Positions 44,788 to 56,316 of a stretch of 64,000 nt of DNA are shown here, in pieces. The stretch's first letter is position 1, and every line of letters begins with the position of its first letter. Both the position numbers and the translations under genes were made by a program. The notes below the pieces were generated by a model. The model was not told the DNA's origin. It did no database searches and saw only the letters and a program-made list of their open reading frames with translations. This DNA is from Cristatella mucedo (taxonomy: Eukaryota > Bryozoa > Phylactolaemata > Cristatellidae), in NCBI GenBank assembly GCA_009760855.2, contig WPIO01000056.1, positions 1,430,501 through 1,494,500 on the forward strand. Direction: 5' to 3'.

Positions 44788-47700
44788 GTAAGTAAACAAA
44801 GAAATGCTGCAAGAGTCCAAGTGCAAGATGAGTTGCTCGAGAGCGTGTTGCGGTCGACCGTGCAGATGCCGTAGGAACGTGATCGACGAGAGCTGCATCA
44901 CAGTATCAACGACAGGTTTGGCCGGTGAAACAATAACAACCCTACCGTCTTGCAGGGCTACGATTTCTTTCGGCAAAAGAGGGCAAAGTACGGTCGAATA
45001 TACGCGACTCACTTGATGGGCCGACCAATTATTCGAATATTTGGAAAAGCCAACATCAGCCGCATACTTGAATCAGAAGACACCTTAGTCACCATGAGCT
45101 GGCCAAGGTCTGTCCAGCTACTGATGGGCGAGGGTGCTTTAGGCCAGAGCACCGGCGCTGTACACGGCCAGAGGCGGGCAGCCATCCTCCAAGCATTAAC
45201 ACCAAAGCAAGTTCAAGGTGAGAAAGTCTTGTCTAAAAAAGAACAAGGAAAAACTCTTATTGCAGGCCTTCCTTGACTTCATTCGATGCCCAGGCATAGC
45301 CATGCACGACCTTCCAACATAAATACTGGCAGCTTGAGGCCACTTTACCTAAATGCACCATCATAACCTGCAGCATGAGACATTGCAATAGTCGGTTCTT
45401 GGGGCTCAGCCTTAACCCAGACTGTCTAGACGTCCTAGAACTCCGAAGGTGGCAGATCAATTGTTCTGTTTGATTGATTACATCTCTTACTGAGCTAGGG
45501 CTTGGCACACGCGTCTTGGCTCACAGGCAGCGGCTTCAATTTCCCTACCCTACGTATGTGGGTTTGAGTCCTGACCGTGGGGCAATGTTTTATTGCCCAC
45601 TGCAAGTGCAAGACGTGGCCGCAAAGGCCCTTTTGCGGCTACATATGTGTAGCTGCTAATCAGCTGAACTTTGCTGCTACGCTTCATGCATTACTCAGTT
45701 TGCATGACTACAGGCTTAATCAATCAGCTCAAATATCTGGAAGGCTTGCAATTGTTAATCGAACAAACCTCAAATCCTTTGGAGACCGCGCCTTAATTCG
45801 TATGCTCCCAAAGCGCGGAACTCACTCTCCACCTGCGCAACGACATCTCCTGACTTGTCCACATTTAAAAAGAAATTAAAAGCCCATCTATGTATGACTG
45901 CATTAAGTGGATCCTTGTGACTCGTGCACTGTGTGCTTCTGCGTGCTGACACTGTTGCATGCTGCCACTAACCACACTTGCATGCTGACCCTGTCCCCCT
46001 AACCATGTTATTCATGTTGTTAATCAAGCATATATATATATATATAATTAGACAAATAAATTATATAAGCATGATATTACTAGCCACTCGATCGCGTTTC
46101 CCTTTGCTCATATAAATCGCATAGAAAGAGATTGAGTTCTCTGAAGGTGCTTTATCAAATGTATTATTATTATTATCAATTTTTACGGGAGCCTATTAAC
46201 TGCTCTGACACATGAACGTGTACAGATAGTGCCATGATAGTGTATTAGGAATTCTTAAGGAAATTCTCGCCCAAAACCTAAGATCATCCCCCTGCAGATT
46301 TTACAATCATTCATTCAACTAGAACGTTTGGGATCATCGACGTGAAAACTGCTATTCTGTCGTAGACGAATTCCGGCATGGATCGTGTTGCCTTGCATTT
46401 TTACAGAGGAAGTATTCAGCATCGATGTGGTCAGCATATAGTCCTGGCCAAGCATGCCTTCATTTGCTAACCATATTAATCTAGAAGATATCCTTACAAT
46501 ATCCTTATATCCTTACAATATCCTGACAATGTGCAGTATATATTATCCGCACATATTCAAATATGCAAACCTTTCTGTAACATAGAAAACACAAGTTTCC
46601 CATAGCAGCTGCTAATTCTGTACACTTTATGAGTTGTAGGTGTAGCATATGAAATTCCAGTACATAAAAGTGCACATTTTTCGTATTTTATCAATGTTTC
46701 CATTGCCTTTTCCATAGCTTGACTTGTGTGCTATCTTAGTTCTGCAATACAGAGATCAGTTGGCTTGTATTTCATATTTCAGCATTTTTACCATTAGTCC
46801 AAAAAGTTACTCGAACCCACATCAGTAAATGGCAGAAGGAAGCTGTAATGTCCTGCTACACTGATAGCCGACGACTGGCGCTTGATTTGACTGCTCGAGG
46901 GCTGCTCGGCCTTGAACTAAGCGATAGCCAACTGACGTCAGTACTCGGCGACCTTTGTACCATTCAGGAGAACTTCTTTTCTCTTCCTTACGGACTTCCG
47001 GGATTCGGTATGAGCAAGGTGTGTATAAATCTGGAGCAAACTATGTGGTCCACATTACATAGCGGCCAGATAAGTCATCTTGAGCAACATCCGCATAGCT
47101 GAGAAAAGTTGAATTACTATGGAGCGAATAATTCTCAGCTGGCCACTCCCCCAGCTGCTTGCCGGCCATATACGTTTTCGTGATCAGCTGTGCTGCTTAC
47201 TGCAGGGAATGGCTGCCCGAAAATCCATTCAGCGGCAGCTTGACGCAGCCGTGCACAAGGCCATGACCAGCAAGAGCTACGCGGGCGATTATTCTCAGGA
47301 TGCCCTGTCTGCTCTGCTAGCATCCATGGAAGCGAATGCGCTCAGCCTGCAAGATGTCAAGGACAGCTGCCTGGAAATGCTATTCGGCGGCCTGGAAGGT
47401 CAGTAAATGAGTGAGTGAGTTATGCTACGGTATCATCCCTCTGCCATCTACCTTACATCATTTCTGGTTTTTTCTGGCTTGCCGTGTCCTAGACTAATCC
47501 TAATTCTTGCGACACCGACCGTTCACCGAATGGCAAGCCCTTCTGTCGAGCAACTGCTAATAATAGTCGCTTCCAGTGGTGGTGATCGTAGCTAACCCTG
47601 GGTCTTATTCAAAGCTTAAGGTGCTTGCTCGTCGCGACACAGGTCCGCTGGATTCCGACCCAGCAGTGGGCGATCCTATGTTGCCTACTGCAACCGGTAG

Positions 47701-50560
47701 CGATAGCCATTAAGGCTCTTACGCAGCAACATAAAAAACAAGCTGCTGAATCGGATAGCTATTACTTAAGCGGTTTTGCTGACCAGTTAAGGGCTGGAGA
47801 TGCTTAGTTGATGTGCTTGCTCGCACGGGTATGCATGGACACCGGCACGGAGGGGGAGGAGCGAAGGTACTTCAGTACGTGTCAGGCATTTATCTTACAA
47901 CTGTTGCAGCAGTTCGCATATGTGAATATTTCTTTAAGGAAGAAGCCAGCCATTGGTCAGCCAGCTGACTCGATGAAGCGCTGCCGAATTGAGCTCGACC
48001 GTACTAAATTGCTACACTCAATGTGGGCCATTCAACGTCCGATAAGCTTCAGGCAACATACCTGGCTGCCGCCATTGAGAGGTTGAATTCCAATTCTCAA
48101 TTCAAGCGAGACCAGGCCAGGGAATGCCCTAACCGCTCTAGTTAGCTCTGGCTGGGAAGGGTCTCCAGAAGCAGCTGCTCCTCCTCCTTGAGAAGCTCCT
48201 GCCTCTTCTGGCATTGAGTTTTGTTAGCCTGCGAAATTGCCATCAAAGAGTAAGAGCCCTTTCCCAAGGTCTCAATTAAACATGCAGTCTAATATGCCTT
48301 TAACGGGAAGACCGATAGGTGATAGCCGCAGCCAGTCTGAATGTCACAGGAACTTGGCCAAAGTCGAGTACGCAACGTCTACTGTAGGTACTATTTAGCT
48401 CATGCAGCAGCTTCCGATCGGAAGTGGAGGTCGATGCCAATGTCGGTACCGGAAGTAGAGCTTGCTGGCCCGTGCTTGCATCACAATAGCATGTGAACGT
48501 GCTTCTCTGCTGCAGGCATATCCAGCGCCCTGTGCACAATAATGATTAAGCTTGCCACGCAAAAGGCTTTCCACGATAAAGCTGCAACGGAAGTGCACAA
48601 TTGGTACCTGAACCAAGATCGTAGTAGCGCCTTGCAAGTGCCTTTGTGCATCAAGAGCATTGTTCAAGAAGCACTTCGCGTAACACCTCCTGTTGGAGGA
48701 GGTTACAGAAAAGTTCTAAAGACATTCGAACTGGAGGTAAGATATTAACATCTAGCATTAATTCCGTGCTTGCTCTATTTAGACAACTTAATTGTAACTA
48801 TTAGTCACATCAATGAGGTTAACCGTATATTAGCATTGGCCGTGCCAGTATGGTCCAATCACTGCCTCAGCATATACTGGAATCCACAGACTACTACTAC
48901 TCTACTAGTCGACTACTACTACTCTAGCCACGTTTTCTGAAGAAATGCAGTTGTCACGAGGATAAAAGTCGTTTCATCAAATGAATTTGCTTTAACTTCA
49001 ATTACTGGATCATTGCAGAATGCTAGTGCAGCAATACTTACAAGCAATACTACAGAGTTGTATTGCTTGTCTTGCATCGCTGTAGGTCTACCCCTGAATT
49101 CAGACCTACGTATACAGAGTACCGTCACTGCAAGCACACGGCGACCAATAGATGTTTGTGTGTGTGAGTGTGTATGTGTGAGTTCGTGCGTGCGTGTGCA
49201 TTTGTGTGTGTGTGTGTGTGTGTGTGTATTCAAGTTGCTAGCGCCCACTCATAATGACTGCACGACAGCTGCCTTTGGTTAATAGTACAGTTGTACCCAT
49301 TACGGGCAACTGAGCTTGACCAAAAATACCTAGCCGCCGAATAAACTTAAATGCCACCGTTAAATGATTGCCTCGTGAAGGTCGGGCGAAGGTCAAGTCG
49401 GGAAATAAAAAATGGCAACACTAGGAGCCCATTAATCTTAGTACATGCCCTAAGTCATTTTGAAAGCCATAAGTGGAATGCCAATCTCACTTCTCATCGA
49501 GATTTATCTACTTTTCGGATATTTGTTATAGGATCGACCGTGGTTTACTGCAACTGTGATTGACAATGTCTCAGCAGCAGCACTTGTACCATCAGGGAGT
49601 GGGAGAGTGGTTGCTAATTACGCGACCACTTTGAGTTAACTTATTGTTACAAACTAGTTGCTTGGTTCCACGTCCGAAGAGAACTAGGCCGCTAGCAGCA
49701 CTTGTGACGGTGAGTCACGGTAGAACACAGAAGCAAAGACGAAATAACCTAAACCTTAACAAGTAACAAGTCCTTTCCGCTAGGCAAATCTATTCGGCAG
49801 CAGCTGGAGGGTTACAGGCGTTTAACAAAGTACACTTGGCCCGCAGCTCAAATCAGCACAAATGCCAGTACCAGCTTCGGAAACACAACTGCCTATCTAT
49901 CTCATGGCGTCGGCTTGTATATGGCCGAGGCCATAGGTTGTCGCATAATCAGTTCCTAGCTGTTACAATACAGGAACCATGAATAATGAATATCGGTCGT
50001 AATCTGGCCGATTTAGCTTGCCACCCTTTATATTTTGTGTCTACGGTTGACTCAATGCACTTGACATTTGGTTGTCAAGTTCCTGCAGAATGTATTAAGC
50101 TTTGAGCCTGAGCTAAAGCCGCTACTGATGCTGACGTGCGATTAAAATGGTGCCGCTCTGTTACATGTAGGGATTCTATAGAAAGTTATTCTTCATGTTC
50201 GAAGTACTAATATTTTCGTTCTAGGGTTATCAAATACCTCGCGGTTGGACCGTGTTGTACTCGATTCGTGATCAGCACGAATGCGACGAATCTGTATCGG
50301 ACGTGGACTCCTTCAAACCAGACAGGTGGTCTGCTGCAGACGGAAGTGCTGAGGCAATCTCGAGCTACATTCCATTCGGCGGCGACGGACCGAGGTCGTG
50401 CATTGGTCAGCATTTCGCCGTCGCAACATTGCAGGCCATCACCGTCGAACTGCTGTCAAGCTGTAGATGGAGCGTTTCCGGTGGCGTCGAGCCGAGTTTC
50501 GTACACTTTCCGACCCCTTACCCAGCTCACGGCACCTGCATCAAGCTGTCTGCAAAATAA
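44593..50560 (+). CDS. CYP26: Cytochrome P450, CYP26 family-like (retinoic-acid hydroxylase family)
   Basis: CYP26 enzymes are haem-thiolate monooxygenases of the endoplasmic reticulum that clear retinoic acid. Six exons (44593-44787, 44956-45217, 46783-47018, 47206-47398, 48516-48736, 50225-50560) join in phase into 480 codons, near the usual ~500. In order: N-terminal membrane anchor, hinge KLPLPPGSFGIPFLGETL, KYGRIYATHLMGRPIIRIFG, HGQRRAAIL (C-helix), FLPLVQKV, FSLPYGLPGFGM, I-helix FGGLEG|ISSAL, K-helix EALR (ExxR), GYQIPRGW, SFKPDRW, haem loop PFGGDGPRSCIGQHFA. The alignment to CYP26A1 is collinear throughout. Oddities: the two I-helix threonines (GGHETT in CYP26A1) are replaced, and the haem loop has one extra residue. 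All introns are GT-AG; introns 2 and 4 hold LINE and SINE copies. Confidence 0.93.
44956..45217 (+). CDS. CYP26: CYP26-like exon 2
   Basis: 87 codons plus one base: GYDFFRQKRAKYGRIYATHL... to ...LTPKQVQ. Acceptor CGTCTTGCAG, donor AAG|GTGAGA. It covers the A/B helices and the C-helix haem-propionate region (HGQRRA). Confidence 0.93.
45491..45667 (+). mobile_element. SINE family 1-like, diverged, in CYP26-like intron 2
   Basis: B box GGGTTTGAGTCCTGAC, GGGGCAATGTTTTATTGCCC and GCCGCAAAGGCCCTTTTGCG. SINE-1 layout with many changes. Confidence 0.6.
45740..46178 (+). mobile_element. LINE family A 3' end in CYP26-like intron 2
   Basis: Encodes NRTNLKSFGDRALIRMLPK and carries the 3' UTR, the hairpin (AGAAAGAGATTGAGTTCTCT) and an (ATT)n tail. 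A TA-rich insertion at 46030-46065 interrupts the 3' UTR. Confidence 0.88.
46179..46782. other. CYP26-like intron 2, remainder
   Basis: A/T-rich intron. TATCCTTACAA is repeated near 46490-46525. The pyrimidine tract before the acceptor ends ATATTTCAG. Confidence 0.5.
46783..47018 (+). CDS. CYP26: CYP26-like exon 3
   Basis: Two bases completing an alanine codon, then FLPLVQKVTRTHISKWQKEA... to ...LPYGLPGFGMSK. The acceptor TTTCAG at 46782 is preferred over a later TTAG because only it restores the block matching YVPVITEEV in CYP26A1. Donor AAG|GTGTGT. Confidence 0.9.
47206..47398 (+). CDS. CYP26: CYP26-like exon 4
   Basis: 64 codons plus one base: GMAARKSIQRQLDAAVHKAM... to ...CLEMLFGGLE(G). 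The start matches CYP26A1 GMKARNLI. Acceptor TTACTGCAG, donor GAAG|GTCAGT. It ends within the I-helix. Confidence 0.92.
47610..47765 (+). mobile_element. SINE family 1 in CYP26-like intron 4
   Basis: AAGGTGCTTGCTCGTCG, the B box TGGATTCCGACCC, GTGGGCGATCCTATGTTGCC and AGCGATAGCCATTAAGGC. Confidence 0.75.
47766..48515. other. CYP26-like intron 4, remainder
   Basis: No missed exon is needed: exons 4 and 5 join in frame across this intron. Short ORFs here are not coding. Confidence 0.5.
48516..48736 (+). CDS. CYP26: CYP26-like exon 5
   Basis: Two bases plus 73 codons: ISSALCTIMIKLATQKAFHD... to ...GGGYRKVLKTFELE. It contains the K-helix ExxR as EALR and the VTPPVGGGYR block, as in CYP26A1 NPPVPGGFR. 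Acceptor CTGCTGCAG, donor GAG|GTAAGA. Confidence 0.92.
48737..50224. other. CYP26-like intron 5
   Basis: Holds a (GT)n microsatellite at 49157-49228 and a CTACTACTACTCTA patch near 48890-48925. No exon is supported. Confidence 0.5.
49157..49228. repeat. (GT)n microsatellite
   Basis: Interrupted, then pure GT run inside the P450 gene's last intron. Confidence 0.95.
50225..50560 (+). CDS. CYP26: CYP26-like exon 6 (last)
   Basis: 111 codons and TAA: GYQIPRGWTVLYSIRDQHEC..., the FKPDRW motif, then the haem loop with cysteine codon TGC at 50399-50401, and the C-terminus GTCIKLSAK. Acceptor TTCGTTCTAG. No canonical AATAAA is close; ATTAAA lies at 51278. Confidence 0.93.
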   Translation, partial: GYQIPRGWTVLYSIRDQHECDESVSDVDSFKPDRWSAADGSAEAISSYIPFGGDGPRSCIGQHFAVATLQAITVELLSSCRWSVSGGVEPSFVHFPTPYPAHGTCIKLSAK

Positions 50561-52079
50561 TCGGATCGCACGCCTCTGGCTCTCGGGCCAAAAACTGACC
50601 GCATACAGGGCTCGGCTCACACCTATTGCTTCTGACTTTTTCTGCGAGCTGACTGGGCTATTGTCTGTCTGTGCAGGCTTCCTAAGCCGCAACGCTAGAG
50701 GCCACTGCACCGTACCCTTCTGGAGGCCACTGCACCGAGGTCTCTTTCCGAGCCCTCCGACCGAGCTGGACCCGCCGACCGGCCGGCTGAGCATAATGCT
50801 GCCTCTATAAAGCTCTGCTCTCAGTGGCACTGCAAGCGAAACGAACGGCCGCACTGCCCGGCTAGGGCACAGCTCGTCAACATATCGCTTACAAGGCCGT
50901 CGACGTAGGCGATCAAATCTGGCACGGAGCAGGTTCGGTCCAACGCCGACGTTCGGCTACTACCCGGACTGCTTCGCTCGATGCCCAGCCAGTAGTAGCC
51001 TGGTCAACGTGGTCACGCTCATGGTGACTCGGGAGAGCTCGCCACTCGACGTTCGATCCAACGGCTGTCCATAGTCCGGAGCTTTGAGGAAAGCGCCGAT
51101 AACTGACGGAATCGGCGAGTTCGGCGACCAGCGACTTGGCCCACAGTAATCAGAGCTGCCGAGCGTTGTCGCCGACGGCGCGGCACCTCTGTTTGCACAC
51201 CTGTTCGCTCAGTCTGACGTCGAGCACTTGGGATCCACCTTAGGACTTGCACGAAAGTTTGCTGCACGCACTGAGCAATTAAAGCTGGATCTCAGGCCGA
51301 AGGCCTTCTAAGTGGGCATCTGATCTCGCCATGCAGTAAACAGGGAGCCGCGAAACGATGCAACGCTAGGGCGTCGTCGTTGCTAACGTCGTCGAGGTTA
51401 TGGTCAAAGAATGCCAGGGAGGAGGGCGAAGGCTGAGGGCAAAGGCGCTAGAACGACATGCCAGGATACCACGACAAATGCCAGCTCAAAGGCTGCAGAA
51501 ACAGTCATCTGGCACAGTTCAATGTCCAAGCTACTTCACTATGTCAGATTTCGCGGCACAAACGTGCATTCTCACGAAGTGAATGGCCGTTTATCCAGGC
51601 TGTTTATCCAGTCTTATATAGGTTGAGTGCTGCAAGTATTAATCCAAGAAAGGAGCCAGATATTAACTCATTAACAGACATGCACCTCAGGCATCCTATA
51701 ATAAGAACTCAGCATAGCCTGCTGGGCCTTTGCCCGGAGATTCGGTGCTCGAACTTGAAAGAATGCGAACGTATCCCGAAACTTGAGTTAATGTAAATTG
51801 CCGAATGGTGAAATTACGCGTCATCAAACCGTTAGCCTTAGGATTATGTCAAAAGATCTTTGGAGAATAAGGTGCTCACAGCTGCCCTCACAACTGTCGC
51901 GGTTTACCCTCAAATGTGCGTTTACGCCGTGTGCTGGAGTTGATGTTTGAGCGACTGGTTTCCATGTACAACGGCATTTAAGCCGACCAAAAAGCTCGCT
52001 AGCAGCATAATATATTCACTCGCACAGAAAATGCAAGTAACTTAATGGTTATCATTTGACTTGTCTCCGAAAAAGCCAC
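50561..52079. other. 3' flank of the P450 gene, CpG-rich then ordinary
   Basis: A TATA-like box (CTCTATAAAGC) lies near 50806 in GC-rich sequence. At 51455-51600 one frame reads CQLKGCRNSHLAQFNVQ, faintly like a Cys-rich transposase tail. No gene is supported. Confidence 0.35.
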
Positions 52080-53240
52080 CAGGCCGCTGCAGCTGGTGAT
52101 AAATAGGGCTGCAGGGCTAGATAACTAACCCAAGAAGTTTTACACTGTGTCTCTTTTGCTGGAGGAGCTTTCGGTTGATCAACGGGTGCTGAGCAAAGTT
52201 CTTAGGCTGACCCAAAATGCTCGCCTCGGCTTGGCCCCTTCATACCTAGCTGAGCTGCTGCACCAGTTTCAGCCTCTTCTTTTCCTCGAGTCAATATCCA
52301 AGGACAAGACATTAGCTGTTCCATTCCTCCGCTTAAAGGCCGTTGTCGAAAGAAGCTATAGCTATAGATCGCAGACTGTGGAACTCACTAACACAATTCT
52401 TACGCAACGACATCTTATCGCCTGCTGTTGACTATGGCTCATCCTTCCCAGCCGTCTCGCTGGAGCTGCTGCATCCATACTACTCGCTGCCACAACTGCC
52501 CTCCTGATTCGGCTTTGCTTCTCGCTGTTTTCTTTGTTGAGTGAGATGAAGTCTGCTGGCTACCAAATGCGTACCGAGAGCCGCTAAAGCTGCGAGTGTG
52601 CTACTACAGAGAGCTCTCTGCTACAGAGGGCTCTCTGCTACAGAGGGCTCTCTGCTACAGAGGGCTCTCTGCTACAGAGGGCTCTCTGCTACAGAGGGCT
52701 CTCTGCTACAGAGGGCTCTCTGCTACAGAGAGCTCTCTGCTACAGAGGGCTCTCTGCTACAGAGGGCTCTCTGCTACAGAGGGCTCTCTGCTACAGAGGG
52801 CTCTCTGCTACAGAGGGCTCTCTGCTACAGAGGGCTCTCTGCTACAGAGGGCTCTCTGCTACAGAGAGCTCTCTGCTACAGAGGGCTCTCTGCTACAGAG
52901 GGCTCTCTGCTACAGAGGGCTCTCTGCTACAGAGGGCTCTCTGCTACAGAGGGCTCTCTGCTACAGAGGGCTCTCTGCTACAGAGGGCTCTCTGCTACAG
53001 AGGGCTCTCTGCTACAGAGGGCTCTCTGCTACAGAGGGCTCTCTGCTACAGAGGGCTCTCTGCTACAGAGGGCTCTCTGCTACAGAGGGCTCTCTGCTAC
53101 AGAGGGCTCTCTGCTACAGAGGGCTCTCTGCTACAGAGGGCTCTCTGCTACAGAGGGCTCTCTGCTACAGAGGGCTCTCTGCGTGGCATCCATTTAGTAT
53201 TAGTAGTTTTGTGGACTTGCAGACAGAGATAAATACATAA
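52080..53240 (+). mobile_element. LINE family B 3' half containing an expanded minisatellite
   Basis: Encodes [15 protein letters not shown] and VPFLRLKAVVERSYSY; the 3' UTR begins near 52590 (TGCGAGTGTGCTA). The 17-bp array (52603-53181) is followed by the remaining LINE end (TTTTGTGGACTTGCAGACAG and AGATAAATACATA). The ORF is broken. Confidence 0.85.
52603..53181. repeat. 17-bp minisatellite, about 34 units
   Basis: Unit GCTACAGAGGGCTCTCT, nearly invariant. Variant units with the perfect palindrome CAGAGAGCTCTCTG start at 52607, 52726 and 52862, spaced by 7 and 8 units. The unit corresponds to the LINE B 3' UTR segment GCTATACAAAGCTCTCCT of other copies. Confidence 0.97.
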
Positions 53241-56234
53241 ATCCCCGTAAAATTCTTAGTTGTATTTACACATAAGGTCTGTGTGCTTTTTCTGCTCTTT
53301 AGTGACAAGCCTGCGGCTGATGTAGTTGTTTATATTCAATTAAACAGTTCCTCCTGAATATTACACTACAATTGCCGACGTCTCCTGACTTCAATTAATT
53401 ATTAAATAATGTCACAGTGCAAAACCCGTGAAGATTACGCGCACATTATCGAATTTATTTTAGCTTTTATTTTGGCATATTTTCCACGAGAATTCTGAGT
53501 ATCGCTGCTTATCATTTCTTTCTGGGCAGATTGTGCACACACTTCTCATTGTCTGGCAATGGTTTGGAATTTTTTACCTGAATTATAGCTTCCCCTGGCA
53601 TAAAACAAGTGCAGAGTCAGCAGGAATAAATAAACCAACGAAAATTCCCCAACCATGGTAAGTTAGTAATACACGCCAAGTAGTGAGCAAAATGGGGTAT
53701 TTTAGCAGCGATTGGCTACAATTGACTTCGCTGTCCAAGAATGTGGACGTGCAGTAAATTGTTAAACGTGCAAGATTTCAAGATATTCACCGTCGCACGT
53801 TCGGCTTAGACTCTTGGAACTAAAGAGAAAGTAGCTTAATAGCAGCTTCTTCAGAAAGTGCTGTCGGCTGACGCGATGGCGACCTTATCCCTATCCTGAC
53901 CGGGTGACCTTGGCCAGTTGACCGGAGGGCGGATCAGGAGAGTTGCGGCTCTAATCTTAGATTAAGAGATTGGTCGAAAATAGGAAAAAGACCTTTGAGG
54001 AGTAAACCATCAGCATTGCAAGCTGCAGGTGGACATGTCCTCGCTGAAGCCTGACCTTGCTAGCCTTGCTAACCTCGCCTCGTGACCTTGCTAATCCCTG
54101 GCGCCTAGGCCTCTGCAAAAAATGTTTACGAGCTTGAATCGTGGGAAATTGGACTATCCCCACGGCGCGCAGCTTGGCTCAAGCATGAAGTTCTACATCC
54201 TGGTTGAAGGGCTTCTGACTGCGTTCGGCCTACATGCATTTATGAATAATGCATGCATTCGTGACTGACATTGTGAGCATTTGCGACTGACAAATGCACG
54301 CAGACGCGAGCGCTTTTGCGACACGCGATTTCCGTCGAAAGAAGCGACGCATTTCGCCAGCGACGCATTTCGCACGCGCAAATCAGTCAGAGTATCCACG
54401 CGCGTCTACTTACGGACATCCTCCGCAGAAGCAGACTTATCCATAGCAGTTTACATATTTGGAGTCCAGACGCGTGTGTCTTGAGCATCTCTCGAAGCAG
54501 CACCGCTGCTTCGGCCGCAGCCTCACCAATGACGCGAAAATGAGGAGGCGGACGCTAGCCAGGGTGAACTAGACCGGAACTTCGCTGAACTTTTAGGGAC
54601 TCGGGAGCGCTCTAGACAGCGCCTAGCCAAAACAGGGCGAATGAGCGACAGGCCGGCGACGACGGTCGGCCAACATAAGTACTTCGCAGCGAGGTCTAGG
54701 TTGCCACGAGAAATATTCGGTCAGCCGGCAAATGTGGGGCCGCAAACTCATCGGAGGAGGGCGGGAAGTGCATTTCCCTCCCTCCCTCCCTCCCCGCTAA
54801 GCTTTAAGCTCCGGCTTAACCGTTCTTGGAAAGTCGCGCGCTTGTAATCTAAGCCGCAGCTGATCTGCGGGGCGGTGCACAGGTGACACGATCGGGCGAA
54901 GAGTGGCGTGTCCGGAGTGCGACCTCTGCTGCGAAGTTCAAGCTTAGCTGCCGGGCGCGGTGCCGCTGGCGAGAGGCAAGTGTGGGGCGAGGGCGCGGCC
55001 TTTGCTGCCGCTGAGGACTGCCGGTGTGGCTACGGACATTTAGTGACGCAACGCTTGCGGTGGCAGCGTGACTCGCAGAGAATGCGCGTCACGCTGCCAC
55101 AGCGACATCGAGTGCATGTGCAGGATCTAGCCGGATGTACACTGGACGGCCGGGTAACAAACGGGAGCCTACGGTGACGTACAAATGCGGTTACGAACAC
55201 CCTGCTTGATAAGAAGAAAAAAATGACTCGGCTTACGAGCGCAGCCATGAACCTCGTCATGAACCGAACCTAATATGAACTAGCATGTGCTTTAAAAGTA
55301 TTCCGGTGTAGTTTTGGCGCCTTTGAGTGGATCGGCTGCTGGAGGTTTTCAAATAAAGCACGTGAGAGCAAAATAATTCGTACCAATTTAAAGAGCGCTA
55401 ATTTGAGGTATCTAAGCAGGTGTCATTCCAACGCGAGGGTGGGGTGAGAATAGGGTAAAACCTATGCAATGAGTGAAGACAATCTTCCTACCACGAGTGG
55501 AGAAGCATTTCAAGCAGTAACTTTCAATTTAGGAAAAATGGCCGGCGAACCCAGTATTGGTGAGGATTAGTTTCAAAACCCGGGACTCCATTTGTCTTGC
55601 TTCGGCTAGTCATGCATCTAGCCGAGTGCAGTAGACGGGGCCCTGCTGTCCTAAGCTACGTAGCGTAGTGCCATATTGTCGGCCTCAACAATTAGTGGAG
55701 CCTCCTCTTCGCCGGTACCGCGACATGCATTTGCGCTCTTATCTCTTTTTAAAGAGATATATTTGTGCATGATGCTTGAAAATACCGCCGTCGACGCCAA
55801 GCTGATTAATAATTTGCTCCAGCTCTGAATCGACTACCTCAACCAATTATGCTAAGATTTTACACTTGATTCGGAAGATTATTCATTTCCCTAGCCAGAT
55901 TGGCATGCAAAAAAAACCTAAAACACGTTCGGCATCTCTGAAGTTAATTGGTTCAAATCAAGTATGAAAGAATTGACGTGGTCTGCTATAATGCTCCTAC
56001 CCTCATCGAGCTCTAGACCTGCAGCATTCGTCGGTCAAGCTACAAGGCAAGACTGTGCTAGAATTTGCAATGCAGAGGCGCTTTTCATTTGTGCAAATAA
56101 TATGCTGCTGCTGTACTTGTGCTTTGCTCCGTTCCTGCCTCTCAGTACGTCAAATTCTGCCACACCCCTTCATGCTTGTATTGCTGACATTTACACTTAT
56201 ACTGATGTCCTTACTTACACGTACATATATTTGT
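53241..56234. other. No recognised gene; CpG-rich 54.3-55.2 kb
   Basis: A/T-rich to about 53.8 kb, then GC-rich with short GCGACGCATTTCGC repeats near 54340-54375. ORFs of up to about 90 codons lack motifs. Confidence 0.35.
55060..55100. repeat. 13-bp perfect inverted repeat
   Basis: GTGGCAGCGTGAC and GTCACGCTGCCAC separated by 15 bases, in a CpG-rich stretch. Confidence 0.9.
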
Positions 56235-56236
56235 AG

Positions 56237-56316
<80 letters not shown>

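Noticed and set aside
46798-46847. Alternative start of P450 exon 3 after ATTAG at 46797
   Set aside because: It would drop the FLPLV block that aligns with YVPVI of CYP26A1; the upstream TTTCAG acceptor restores it in frame.
50268-50810. 180-codon ORF overlapping the P450 last exon
   Set aside because: A shadow frame of exon 6; the P450 frame carries the haem motif.
51455-51600. piggyBac-type Cys-rich tail (CQLKGCRNSHLAQ)
   Set aside because: Only a few residues resemble it, no catalytic part was found upstream, and there are no inverted ends.
52603-53181. CRISPR-like regular repeats
   Set aside because: Units are contiguous with no spacers, and the genome is eukaryotic.
52596-53240. 214- and 199-codon ORFs (ATEGSLLQRALCYRGLS repeats)
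   Set aside because: The 17-bp array read in rotating frames; it lies in the 3' UTR of a LINE.
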